Shown here piece by piece: positions 44,932 to 52,889 of a stretch of DNA of 64,000 bases. The notes beneath the pieces were generated by a model. It saw nothing but the letters and a program-made list of their open reading frames with translations. It did not search any database and was not told the origin of the DNA. Source of the DNA: Alphaproteobacteria bacterium (GTDB taxonomy: Bacteria; Myxococcota_A; UBA796; CAJQPC01); assembly GCA_020632795.1 (NCBI GenBank), contig JACKEV010000008.1:372001-436000 (forward strand). Direction: 5' to 3'. Position numbers and translations under genes: made by a program. Position 1 is the stretch's first letter; every line of letters begins with the position of its first letter.

Positions 44932-45438
44932 TCAGTCGTCGTCGTCCTCATCCTCGTCGTCGTCCTCGTGGTGCGGGGGCACCACCGGCGCGTCCTCCCG
45001 CGCCTCGGGGTGGCGGATCTCCCCGCCGACCGATCCGGTCAGGGCCATCGCCCCGGCGGTCACCGTGGAGCCGGCCAGCATCGCGCCGACCAGGATCGGC
45101 GGCACCAGCTCCCGGCGCTCGGCGACCACCACCGCGCCCAACCCCAGCAGGGCGGTGAGCACCGCGAGGATCGTCGCCAGCTCGGCGTTCTCCTCGTGCT
45201 CGTGGATGGCGTGTTCGTAGGTGCCCGGCAGGTCCTCGACGTACTCCTCAGCGGGCTCTCCGGTGAGCTGGGCGGCGACGGCCCCCACGCCCGTAAGCAC
45301 CATGACCAGGACCGAAGCGCGCAGCACCCCTCGCCCCTGCCGGCGGGACAGCAGGGTGAGCAGCAGCAGCGGCACGGACAGGAGCGCGCCGATGACCGGG
45401 ACGTGGTTGACCACCAGGTGCAGCTCGGCGTCGTTCAC
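44932..45438 (-). CDS. Small membrane protein with poly-acidic C-terminus
   Basis: 168 residues from GTG 45438 (GGGAG upstream). It begins NDAELHLVVNHVPVIG, a conserved start of a small membrane family seen near cytochrome genes; the function is not known to me. Four helices are predicted (GALLSVPLLLLTLL, VLRASVLVMVLTGVGAVAA, LATILAVLTALLGLGAVVV, PPILVGAMLAGSTVTAGAMAL). The tail HHEDDDEDEDDDD could bind metal. An alternative start is GTG 45480. Confidence 0.7.
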   Translation of the reverse strand: MNDAELHLVVNHVPVIGALLSVPLLLLTLLSRRQGRGVLRASVLVMVLTGVGAVAAQLTGEPAEEYVEDLPGTYEHAIHEHEENAELATILAVLTALLGLGAVVVAERRELVPPILVGAMLAGSTVTAGAMALTGSVGGEIRHPEAREDAPVVPPHHEDDDEDEDDDD

Positions 45439-45540
45439 AAAGGCTCCCTCACCATGACAACCTCCCTTATCTGCGGACACTGGATGGCGCAGGTGCGGAA
45501 TATGTAGTCCACCCCTACCCCCTCAACGAGAGGAAACAAC

Positions 45541-47823
45541 ATGCGCGCTGCCATGCCGGGCGTCCTCGCCCTGATCGTCCTGACCGCCTGCTCCCCCGAC
45601 GCCGTCGAGCCCCTCGACGCGCTGTCCACCCCGGGCCCCGTCGCCGACGCGGGCTTCCGGGTCACCGGACCGCTGGGGGACACCTTCCGCTTCGACGGCT
45701 CCGACTCCACCGGCGAGGCCCTGACCTGGGCGTGGTCCTTCGGGGCGATGCCCGACCACAGCCAGCTCACCGAGGACGACCTCCTCGGCGCCGACGGGCC
45801 CGCGCCCGCCTTCATCCCCGACGTCTCCGGCCAGTTCGAGCTGGTGCTGCGGGTCTGTGACGACGAGGGCCGCTGCGACGTGGACAGCACCTTCGCCATG
45901 AGCACCGACGGCCGCGCGGCCTCGGGCGCGGCCCCCATCGCCGACCCGGGCGCGGCCCAGTCGGTGATCCTGGGCGACACCGTCCAGCTCGACGGCTCCG
46001 GCTCCACCGACCCCGAGGGCGACACCCTCGGCTACGTGTGGTCGTTCAAGACCCTGCCCTCCGGCTCGGGCCTGACCAACAACGACATCACCCGCCGCTT
46101 CCGGGTGGACGCCAGCTTCCAGCCCGACGTCGTGGGCGACTACGTCATCAAGCTCTACGTCGAGGACGGCACGGGCTTCGACCAGGCCAACACCACCGTG
46201 ACGGTGGGCTCGGCCGGCAACACCGCGCCGGTGGCGGACGCGGGCGCCGACCAGACCGTCACCCTGGGCGCCACGGTCAGCCTGGACGCCAGCGGCTCCT
46301 CCGACGCCGACGGCGACCCGCTCACCTACAAGTGGGCGTTCAACAACCTGCCCAGCGGCTCGGGCCTGGCCAACGGCGACATCGCCGGCCGGTTCACTGC
46401 CAACGCCAGCTTCCAGCCTGACGCCGTCGGCACCTTCACGATGAAGGCCGTTGTGGACGACGGCGCCGACGTCGACCGCGACTACGTGGACGTCGTCGTC
46501 GAGCCCGCCGGCAACAACCCGCCGGTCGCCGACCCGGGCGCGGACCAGACGGTCACCCTGGGCAGCACCGCGACCATCGACGGCAGCGCCTCCTACGATC
46601 CCGATGGCGACGCCATCACGTACAAGTGGGCCTTCTACACCCTGCCCAGCGGCTCGGCCCTGACGAACAACGACTTCGCCGACCGCTTCGCCGCCAGCAC
46701 CACCTTCGATCCCGACGTCGAGGGCGACTTCGTGCTCAAGCTGGTGGTGGACGACGGCACCGAGGTCACCCGGGCCTTCACCACCGTCACCGTCACCGCG
46801 CCGGCCAACGGTGCGCCGGTGGCGGACGCGGGCCCCGACCAGAGCTCCGCCCTGGGACAGACCGTCTCCCTGGACGGCACCGGGAGCACCGACCCCGACG
46901 GCGACCCCCTGAGCTACCGCTGGGCCTTCAACAGCCTGCCGGCGGGCTCCACCCTGACCAACGGCGACATCGCCGGCCGCTACACCGCGACCGGCGGCTT
47001 CGACCCCGACGTGGCCGGGGACTACGAGATGAAGCTCGTGGTCGAGGACGGCGCCGAGATCGACCGGGACTACGTCACCATCACCGTGGACGCCTACGAC
47101 CTGGAGGCCACCGCCGTCGACGCCGGGCCCTACAGCGTCAGCCCCGGCGACATCGTGATCTACAGCCTCACGGTGGCGAACAACGGCAGCTCCACCATCG
47201 AGAGCTTCGACGTGGACCTGTACTACTCCACCAACACCATCATCTCGGAGACCGACGACCTCATCTGCTCCGGCAGCACCAGCTACAGCCACGGCGCTGG
47301 CGTCACCGTGACCTACACGGCGGTCTGTGAGGTGCCCGCCATCGCGGACGGCACCTACTACTTCGGCGTGCTGCTCGACCCCGAGGACGCCCTCTTCGAG
47401 ACCGACGAGACCAACAACACGGCGGTGGACAGCCTGGACGTCACCCTGGCCTCGGGCATGTCCTGGGATCTGGAGGTCACGGGCGCCTACGCCATCGACT
47501 ACGACGTCACGGCCACCGACTCGGTGACCTACGAGGTCGACGTCACCAACAACGGCCCCTCGGACATCTCGTACTTCGACATCGACCTGTTCTACAGCGC
47601 CGACACGACCATCGAGATCACCGACGAGTACATCTGCGGCGGCACCACCACGGCCTCCCACCCGGCGTTCACCACGCTGACCTACACGCTGACCTGCGCG
47701 GTGCCCTCGATCTCCAGCGGAAGCTGGACCTTCGGCGCCATGGTCGACGCGGTCGACCACTACGTCGAGACCGATGAGACGAACAACTCGGGCTACGACG
47801 TGCTGACGGTGACGGTGAACTAA
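45541..47823 (+). CDS. Secreted lipoprotein with five PKD-like and two CARDB-like domains
   Basis: 760 residues. The lipobox is IVLTACS. One divergent and four highly similar PKD-type units follow, with starts near 35, 136, 232, 330 and 427 and the core PVADAGADQTVTLG..V.LD.SGS.D.DGDPL.Y.W.F. Two CARDB units (about 520-760; SVSPGDIVIYSLTVANNGSSTIESFDVDLYYS) end the protein. It is probably a surface adhesion or recognition lipoprotein. The near-identical repeats make this DNA prone to recombination. It converges on the response regulator with a 4-bp overlap. Confidence 0.88.
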   Translation: MRAAMPGVLALIVLTACSPDAVEPLDALSTPGPVADAGFRVTGPLGDTFRFDGSDSTGEALTWAWSFGAMPDHSQLTEDDLLGADGPAPAFIPDVSGQFELVLRVCDDEGRCDVDSTFAMSTDGRAASGAAPIADPGAAQSVILGDTVQLDGSGSTDPEGDTLGYVWSFKTLPSGSGLTNNDITRRFRVDASFQPDVVGDYVIKLYVEDGTGFDQANTTVTVGSAGNTAPVADAGADQTVTLGATVSLDASGSSDADGDPLTYKWAFNNLPSGSGLANGDIAGRFTANASFQPDAVGTFTMKAVVDDGADVDRDYVDVVVEPAGNNPPVADPGADQTVTLGSTATIDGSASYDPDGDAITYKWAFYTLPSGSALTNNDFADRFAASTTFDPDVEGDFVLKLVVDDGTEVTRAFTTVTVTAPANGAPVADAGPDQSSALGQTVSLDGTGSTDPDGDPLSYRWAFNSLPAGSTLTNGDIAGRYTATGGFDPDVAGDYEMKLVVEDGAEIDRDYVTITVDAYDLEATAVDAGPYSVSPGDIVIYSLTVANNGSSTIESFDVDLYYSTNTIISETDDLICSGSTSYSHGAGVTVTYTAVCEVPAIADGTYYFGVLLDPEDALFETDETNNTAVDSLDVTLASGMSWDLEVTGAYAIDYDVTATDSVTYEVDVTNNGPSDISYFDIDLFYSADTTIEITDEYICGGTTTASHPAFTTLTYTLTCAVPSISSGSWTFGAMVDAVDHYVETDETNNSGYDVLTVTVN

Positions 47824-49163
47824 CCCAGCCCGTACTTGCGCATCAGCCGGAACAGGGTCGTGCGGTCCACCCCCAGGCGCCGCGCGGCCTCCACCCGGAC
47901 GCCGTCGGTCTCTGCGAGGACTGCGGCGATGCGCTCGGCGGCCACCCGGTCCAGGGTGTCGTGCAGGGTCTCGTCCGGCGCGGCCCTGGACCGGGGCGGC
48001 CCGACCACCAGGTCGCCGAGGGTGATGCGCTCGCCTCGGGCCAGCACCACGCCGCGCTCGATGACGTTCTCCAATTCGCGGACGTTGCCGGGCCAGTCGT
48101 GGGCCACGAGCCAGCCCTCGACCTCGGCGTCCCAGCCTGCCAGCGCGCGGCTCTGGGCGCGCCGGGCTCGCTCCAGGAACAGCGCGGCCAGGGGCAGGAT
48201 GTCCGCGCGGCGCTCGCGCAGGGGCGGGACGTGGATGGGGATGACCGCCAGGCGGTAGTAGAGGTCCTCGCGGAAGCGCCCCGCGGCGACCTCGGCCTGG
48301 AGGTCCCGGTTGGTCGCCGCGATGACCCGGACGTCGACGCGCAGCGGCCGGTCGGCGCCGACGGGCAGCACCTCGCCCTCCTGCAGGGCGCGCAGCAGCT
48401 TGCCCTGGAAGTCCCCGTCGACCTCGCCGATCTCGTCCAGGAAGAGCGTGCCGCCGTCCGCGCGCTCGAACACCCCCTTCCGGGCCCGCGCCGCGCCGGT
48501 GTAGGCGCCCTTCTCGTGGCCGAACAGCTCGCTCTCCAGGACCCCGGCGCCGAAGGCCTTGCAGTTGATGGCCTCGAAGGGGCCGCCCACCCGGGGGCTG
48601 TGCAGGTGCAGGGCGCGGGCGATGACCTCCTTGCCGGTGCCGCTCTCGCCGGTGACGAGCACGGTGCTGGTGCTGGCGGCGGCCCGGCGGGCGAGGTCGA
48701 GCACACAGGTCATCGCCGGGCTGACCGCCACGACGGCGTCCAGGCCGAAGCGCTCGGCCAGGGCGGCGCGCAGGCGGCGGTTCTCGCGGCTCAGCCGGGT
48801 GTGCTCCAGGGCGCGGGCGACGACCTGGCGGCAGCGGGCGTTGTCCACCGGCTTCCGGAGGTAGTCGAAGGCGCCCTCCTTCATGGCGGCGACCGCCGTG
48901 TCCACCGTGCCGTGGGCGGTGATGAGCACCACGGGCAGCTCGGGCACCCGCTTGCGGGCCGCCGCGCAAAGCGCCACGCCGCTGAGGCCGGGCATCATCA
49001 GGTCGGTGAGCAGCAGGTCGACGGGCGCGCCGCCGTCCAGGGCGTCGAGGAAGGCGCGGGGGTCGGTCCAGGTGGTGACGGCGTGGCCGTCGCGGCGCAG
49101 GACCATCGCCAGGATGCGGCCCATGCGGGCCTCGTCGTCGACGATGGCGACGTGGGCGGTCAC
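47820..49163 (-). CDS. NtrC-family response regulator (receiver, AAA+, Fis HTH)
   Basis: 447 residues from GTG 49163. The receiver (VAIVDDEARMGR, acceptor in LLLTDLMMPGLSG near 55) precedes the sigma-54 AAA+ domain with GESGTGKEV (about 169-177), GAYTGA, FLDEIGEV and an HTH ending EAARRLGVDRTTLFRLM. Its start overlaps the kinase stop as GTGA. It should act at the sigma-54 promoter at 50259-50274, which faces away from this operon. Confidence 0.95.
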   Translation of the reverse strand: MTAHVAIVDDEARMGRILAMVLRRDGHAVTTWTDPRAFLDALDGGAPVDLLLTDLMMPGLSGVALCAAARKRVPELPVVLITAHGTVDTAVAAMKEGAFDYLRKPVDNARCRQVVARALEHTRLSRENRRLRAALAERFGLDAVVAVSPAMTCVLDLARRAAASTSTVLVTGESGTGKEVIARALHLHSPRVGGPFEAINCKAFGAGVLESELFGHEKGAYTGAARARKGVFERADGGTLFLDEIGEVDGDFQGKLLRALQEGEVLPVGADRPLRVDVRVIAATNRDLQAEVAAGRFREDLYYRLAVIPIHVPPLRERRADILPLAALFLERARRAQSRALAGWDAEVEGWLVAHDWPGNVRELENVIERGVVLARGERITLGDLVVGPPRSRAAPDETLHDTLDRVAAERIAAVLAETDGVRVEAARRLGVDRTTLFRLMRKYGLG

Positions 49164-50080
49164 GGCGGGCTCCCGAGGGGCAGGGTGAGGCGGAAGCGGG
49201 CGCCGACGGCCGAGGGCAGCAGGGTGAGCGCGCCGCCGTGGGCCTCGGCGATGCGGCGGCCCATGGCCAGGCCCAGCCCGGTGCCGTCGCTGCGGGTGGT
49301 GAAGAAGGGCTCGAACAGGGCCTCCCGGGCGGCGTCGGGCACGCCGGGCCCGTCGTCCGCCAGCTCGACGCGCAGGGTGCGCTCGGCGCGGGCAGCGCTG
49401 AAGGTCAGCGCTCGGGCCCCGGCCTGCGCGGCGTTCAGCAGAAGGCCAAGCAGCAGGCGGGTCAGCAGGTCGGGGTCTCCCGTGATCTCGTGCTCATCGA
49501 GATCATCGCGGACGACGTTCAAGCTGCCCAGGCCCTCGCCCCCCAGGCGCACGGCCCGGTCGACCAGGGCGGCGAGGGGCTGCGTGGCCGGCTCGGGGGC
49601 CAGGGGGCGGGAGAAGTCCAGGATGCGGGTGATGTAGGCGTCCAGGCGGTCGACCTCCTCGACGATGAAGCCGCAGGCCTCGCCCAATTCGGGGTCCTCG
49701 GGCAGGCCCTCGCGGATGTAGGCGGCGCTGGAGCGGATGACGCCGAGGGGGTTGCGCACCTCGTGGGCCACCCCGGCGGCCATGCGCCCCAAGGACGCGA
49801 GCTTCTCGGCCTGGACCAGCCGCACCTGGGAGGCCTGGAGCTGCGCGACCTGGGCGCGGATGGTGGCCGCGTCGGCCTGGAGCTGCCGCCGCGCCACCAC
49901 CAGCCGCCCGATGACGAAGCCGAGCGCCGCGAAGGTCGCCCCGAAGCCGCCCATGATGAGCAGGGTGAGGTCGCGCTCGTCGGAGCGGATGTGTACGTCG
50001 GCGGCCAGCAGGCCGAGGGTATCCACGGCGGCGAGGGCGAAGCCGAGCAGCGCGCCGAGCAGGGGAGGGGACGGTCGCAT
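49160..50080 (-). CDS. NtrB-like membrane sensor histidine kinase
   Basis: 306 residues from ATG 50080 (GTG 50098 is an alternative). Two helices (LLGALLGFALAAVDTLGLLA, TLLIMGGFGATFAALGFVIGRL) flank a short periplasmic loop, so ligand sensing is minimal. After a coiled coil, HisKA shows VAHEVRNPLGVI (His near 105). HATPase_c carries LLLNAAQA, DDGPGVP and GTGLGLAMGRR. It is the first gene of a two-gene operon with the NtrC-type regulator. Confidence 0.92.
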   Translation of the reverse strand: MRPSPPLLGALLGFALAAVDTLGLLAADVHIRSDERDLTLLIMGGFGATFAALGFVIGRLVVARRQLQADAATIRAQVAQLQASQVRLVQAEKLASLGRMAAGVAHEVRNPLGVIRSSAAYIREGLPEDPELGEACGFIVEEVDRLDAYITRILDFSRPLAPEPATQPLAALVDRAVRLGGEGLGSLNVVRDDLDEHEITGDPDLLTRLLLGLLLNAAQAGARALTFSAARAERTLRVELADDGPGVPDAAREALFEPFFTTRSDGTGLGLAMGRRIAEAHGGALTLLPSAVGARFRLTLPLGSPP

Positions 50081-50189
50081 GGGGGGAGATGGTTGCACAA
50101 AGCGGGCCAGGGGGAGGACGGTGGTTCATCCGGGAGGACGCTTGTGGACGACCTCCCTTCGCAGAACCACGGCTCTCCACCCCCGGGAG

Positions 50190-50207
50190 CGTTGCAGCTC
50201 TGCAACG
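50190..50207. promoter_or_regulatory. Inverted repeat CGTTGCAGCTCTGCAACG, probable activator site
   Basis: Perfect 8-bp arms with a 2-bp centre, plus a half-site CGTTGCA at 50213-50219. Located about 78-95 bp upstream of the predicted sigma-54 start, as expected for NtrC-type enhancers. GTTGCA also appears at 50092-50097, near the kinase start. Confidence 0.7.
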
Positions 50208-50258
50208 CCCCCCGTTGCACCCCCGCCACGCCCCCCGCGCCTGGGGCCGCCCAGCGCG

Positions 50259-50274
50259 TGGCACGGGTCCTGCA
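50259..50274 (+). promoter_or_regulatory. Sigma-54 promoter for the 50314 gene
   Basis: TGGCACGGGTCCTGCA has the -24 TGGCAC and -12 TGCA elements with GG and GC 12 nt apart. Predicted start near 50285, followed by AAGGAGG and ATG 50314. Confidence 0.8.
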
Positions 50275-50313
50275 ATGGGGGAGGGCACAACCCGAGAACC
50301 CAAGGAGGTCCTC

Positions 50314-50631
50314 ATGAACGCCCGTCAGCTCCTCGTCGCCGTCCTGCTCGCCGACTTCCTGGCCTTCACCGGCTACGTGCTCTACCTCTACGGCCCGGTG
50401 GGCTGGATCGAGCCGGCGATGGCCAACTGGGCCACCCGCCTGGTCAGCGTCGACCTGGTCATCGCCCTGGGGGTGGCCTGCGGCTTCATGGTCAAGGACG
50501 CCCGGGAGCAGGGCATCAACGTGGTGCCCTACCTGATCGTCACCGCGCTGATCGGCTCGGCCGGGCCGCTGGCGTACCTCGTGAAGCGCCTCGCCAGCCC
50601 CCGGCGCGTGGAGGCGGTGGCGCGCGCTTGA
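50314..50631 (+). CDS. Small three-helix membrane protein, sigma-54-controlled
   Basis: 105 residues, with AAGGAGG six bases upstream. Three helices are visible (LLVAVLLADFLAFTGYVLYL, TRLVSVDLVIALGVACGFMV, YLIVTALIGSAGPLAYLV). It recalls DUF2834-type small membrane proteins, not firmly. It is the only gene directly downstream of the sigma-54 promoter and so the likely target of the adjacent two-component system. The DUF3291 gene follows after 33 bp and may be in the same transcript. Confidence 0.75.
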   Translation: MNARQLLVAVLLADFLAFTGYVLYLYGPVGWIEPAMANWATRLVSVDLVIALGVACGFMVKDAREQGINVVPYLIVTALIGSAGPLAYLVKRLASPRRVEAVARA

Positions 50632-50664
50632 GGCGTGGATAAGTCGGGCTTCAAGGAGCCTGAC

Positions 50665-51120
50665 ATGCCGCACCTCGCCCAGCTCAACGTCGCCCGCGCC
50701 CTGCACCCCCTCGACGACCCCCGGATGGAGGGCTTCACCCGCCAGCTCGACGCCATCAACGCGCTGGCCGAGGCCTCGCCGGGCTTCGTCTGGCGGCTCA
50801 AGACCGACGCCGGGGACGCCACCGACATCCGGGTGGAGGGCGATCCCCGGCTCATCGTGAACATGAGCGTGTGGACCTCCATCGAGGCGCTGCGGGGCTA
50901 CGTCTTCAAGAGCGCCCACGGCGGCGTGATGAAGCAGCGGCGCACCTGGTTCGAGGCGATGGACACCCCCAGCCTGGTGATGTGGTGGGTCGAGCCGGGC
51001 ACGGTGCCCACGCTCTCGGAGGGCCTGGACCGGCTGGCCGAGCTGGCGCGGTCCGGGCCGTCGGCGCGGGGGTTCACATTCCGGGCGGTGGTGGCGCCGC
51101 CCGACGGGGAGGGTCCATGA
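50665..51120 (+). CDS. DUF3291 family protein
   Basis: 151 residues from ATG 50665 (AAGGAG upstream). DUF3291 pattern: HLAQLNVARALHPLDDPRMEGFTRQLDAINALAEASPGFVWRL, VNMSVWTSIEALRGYVFKSAHG, and WFEAMDTPSLVMWWVEPG. It is a ferredoxin-like, ABM-type fold resembling monooxygenase-like dimers. Its activity is not established. The stop overlaps the next ATG (ATGA). Confidence 0.9.
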   Translation: MPHLAQLNVARALHPLDDPRMEGFTRQLDAINALAEASPGFVWRLKTDAGDATDIRVEGDPRLIVNMSVWTSIEALRGYVFKSAHGGVMKQRRTWFEAMDTPSLVMWWVEPGTVPTLSEGLDRLAELARSGPSARGFTFRAVVAPPDGEGP

Positions 51121-51590
51121 AGGAGGCGCTGCCCGACATCCCGCTCTTCTTCGAGGGGCAGAGGGACGATGTCCAGCGAGGCCTCACGCTCACCCCCGAG
51201 GGAGAGGACGAGGGCACGTTCTCCCTCCGCGACGTGGACCACGAGAGCCGAGGCCTCCACCACCGCCGGCACTTCGGCCGCTACCGGCTCGATCGAACAG
51301 GCGACCCTTCGACGCTGACCCTGATCTGCGCCCGAAAGGAGATCCTGATGGGCCGGGAGTGCGGGAACCCGCGCTGTCAGGCGGAGCCGTATGTGACCAG
51401 CTTCTCCGGCGACCGCTTCTCGACCTGTCCGCGCAAGGACTGCTTCCAGCCGGAGATCCCGGCGGGCTGGCGGGAGGTGTGGACGGACTTCGAGGAGCTC
51501 ACCGTGGCGCTCTGCCGCGACGAGGGCTGGGGGGCGTGGGTCTTCGAGGACGAGGCGCTGGGGGAGTTCTACGCGGTCGACGAGCGGTGA
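51117..51590 (+). CDS. Zinc-ribbon-like small protein, unknown
   Basis: 157 residues; ATG 51117 overlaps the previous stop. The N-terminal half is polar with no known motif. The middle has four Cys as CGNPRC and CPRKDC (about 81-107), likely a zinc site. The C-terminus is acidic with Trp (WTDFEELTVALCRDEGWGAWVFEDEALGEFY). Translation is coupled both upstream and downstream (next start GTGA), so it belongs functionally with DUF3291 and the EEP protein. Confidence 0.65.
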   Translation: MKEALPDIPLFFEGQRDDVQRGLTLTPEGEDEGTFSLRDVDHESRGLHHRRHFGRYRLDRTGDPSTLTLICARKEILMGRECGNPRCQAEPYVTSFSGDRFSTCPRKDCFQPEIPAGWREVWTDFEELTVALCRDEGWGAWVFEDEALGEFYAVDER

Positions 51591-52855
51591 GCCGCGCTGG
51601 CGAGGGGCTGCCCCGGCTCGTGCCCGCCGAGACGCGGCTCTCCGCGCTCGCCGCAGAGCACGGCGGTTTCAGCCTCATCACGTACAACGTGCTGGTGCCC
51701 AACGGCCCCGACGGCTGGTGGGTGGCCAAGTGGTACGACGCAGGCACCCCGGAGGCCGCGCGGACCTGGCCGCACCGGCAGGCGCTGCTCGCCGCGAAGC
51801 TGTCGGGGGCCGACGCGGACGTCGTCTGCCTCCAGGAGACCCGCGCGGCGTCGCTCGCCGAGGACTTCGGCTTCCTGATGGACGCCGGCTACGAGGCCGC
51901 CATCCATCGAAAGTACCACCTGCGCCCGGCGACCTTGTGGCGCGCGTCGGCCTGGGGCTGCGTGCACACCCGCCACACCGACCGGGTGCTCGGCGTCGTG
52001 CTGCGCGCGCGGGGCCAGCCGGACCGGGTGCTGGGCGTGCTCAACGTCCACCTGACCGCCGGTCCTGACCCCCGGCGGCGGTTCCGGCAGGTGTTCGACG
52101 CCCTCGAGGCGCTCGGCAAGGACCTCCAGCGGCTCGGCGTCGCGCCGGAGCGGGCAGCGGTGGTGGTGTGCGGGGACTTCAACGCCGCGCCGGAGGGCAG
52201 CGCCACGCAGCACCTGCTGGCCGGGGGGACGGTGGACGCGGCCTTTCGGGAGCCCCGCTGGCCGGAGCGGGCGCTGTCCAGCAGGCCGCGCCGGCACGGG
52301 TTCTCCCCCTTCGCGGAGGTCTACCTGCAGGCCCTCGGTGGGGCACCGGCGACCCACATCGGCAGCCTGGCGGCCGCGCTGCTGGAGGAGGGCCCGCGGA
52401 TCACGGCGATCGAGGCGATGTTCGACGTCTTCGCCGACGGGGCGGGGCGCATGGACCGCGACGCGGTCGCGGCGTGGATCACGCGCATCAACCGCGCGCT
52501 GGGGAGGGGGAGCGAGCACCGCAAGGCGGCGGCGGTGATGGAGAACACGGGGCGGCCGTGGCTGAGCCGGGCGGACTTCGTCGCGCTGTACCGCTCCGAG
52601 CTGGCGGACGGCAAGGTCCGCAGCTTGCAGCATGACCTGCAGGTCTGCGGCGTGCTCCCGGAGGGCGAACGGGTGCTGAGCGCGGCCTCGCTGGATCGGA
52701 TCGGCTACACGGTGGGGCCGCTGGAGGCGGTGGCGGCCTGGGATCCGTTGACGGAGGCGCAGCGGCGGGAGATGACCACGGCGCGCGTCGGGCTGCCGAA
52801 CCGGTGGCATCCGTCGGACCATCTGCCGCTGGGGGCGGTGTGGCGGTGGGGGTGA
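51587..52855 (+). CDS. Endonuclease/exonuclease/phosphatase (EEP) protein with EF-hand-like insert
   Basis: 422 residues; GTG 51587 overlaps the previous stop. EEP motifs in order: FSLITYNVL, VVCLQET, VLNVHL, VVCGDFNAAP and the C-terminal HPSDHLPLGAVW with the catalytic Asp-His. Between GDFN and SDH lies an insert of about 150 residues with a degenerate EF-hand-like stretch (FDVFADGAGRMDRDAVAAW) and a second helix pair. The fold hydrolyses phosphodiesters in nucleic acids, lipids or nucleotides; the layout resembles CCR4-type EEP proteins. No signal peptide. Confidence 0.82.
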   Translation: MSRAGEGLPRLVPAETRLSALAAEHGGFSLITYNVLVPNGPDGWWVAKWYDAGTPEAARTWPHRQALLAAKLSGADADVVCLQETRAASLAEDFGFLMDAGYEAAIHRKYHLRPATLWRASAWGCVHTRHTDRVLGVVLRARGQPDRVLGVLNVHLTAGPDPRRRFRQVFDALEALGKDLQRLGVAPERAAVVVCGDFNAAPEGSATQHLLAGGTVDAAFREPRWPERALSSRPRRHGFSPFAEVYLQALGGAPATHIGSLAAALLEEGPRITAIEAMFDVFADGAGRMDRDAVAAWITRINRALGRGSEHRKAAAVMENTGRPWLSRADFVALYRSELADGKVRSLQHDLQVCGVLPEGERVLSAASLDRIGYTVGPLEAVAAWDPLTEAQRREMTTARVGLPNRWHPSDHLPLGAVWRWG

Positions 52856-52889
52856 GGGGCGGAGCGCCAGGATGGCAGGTCATCGACGT

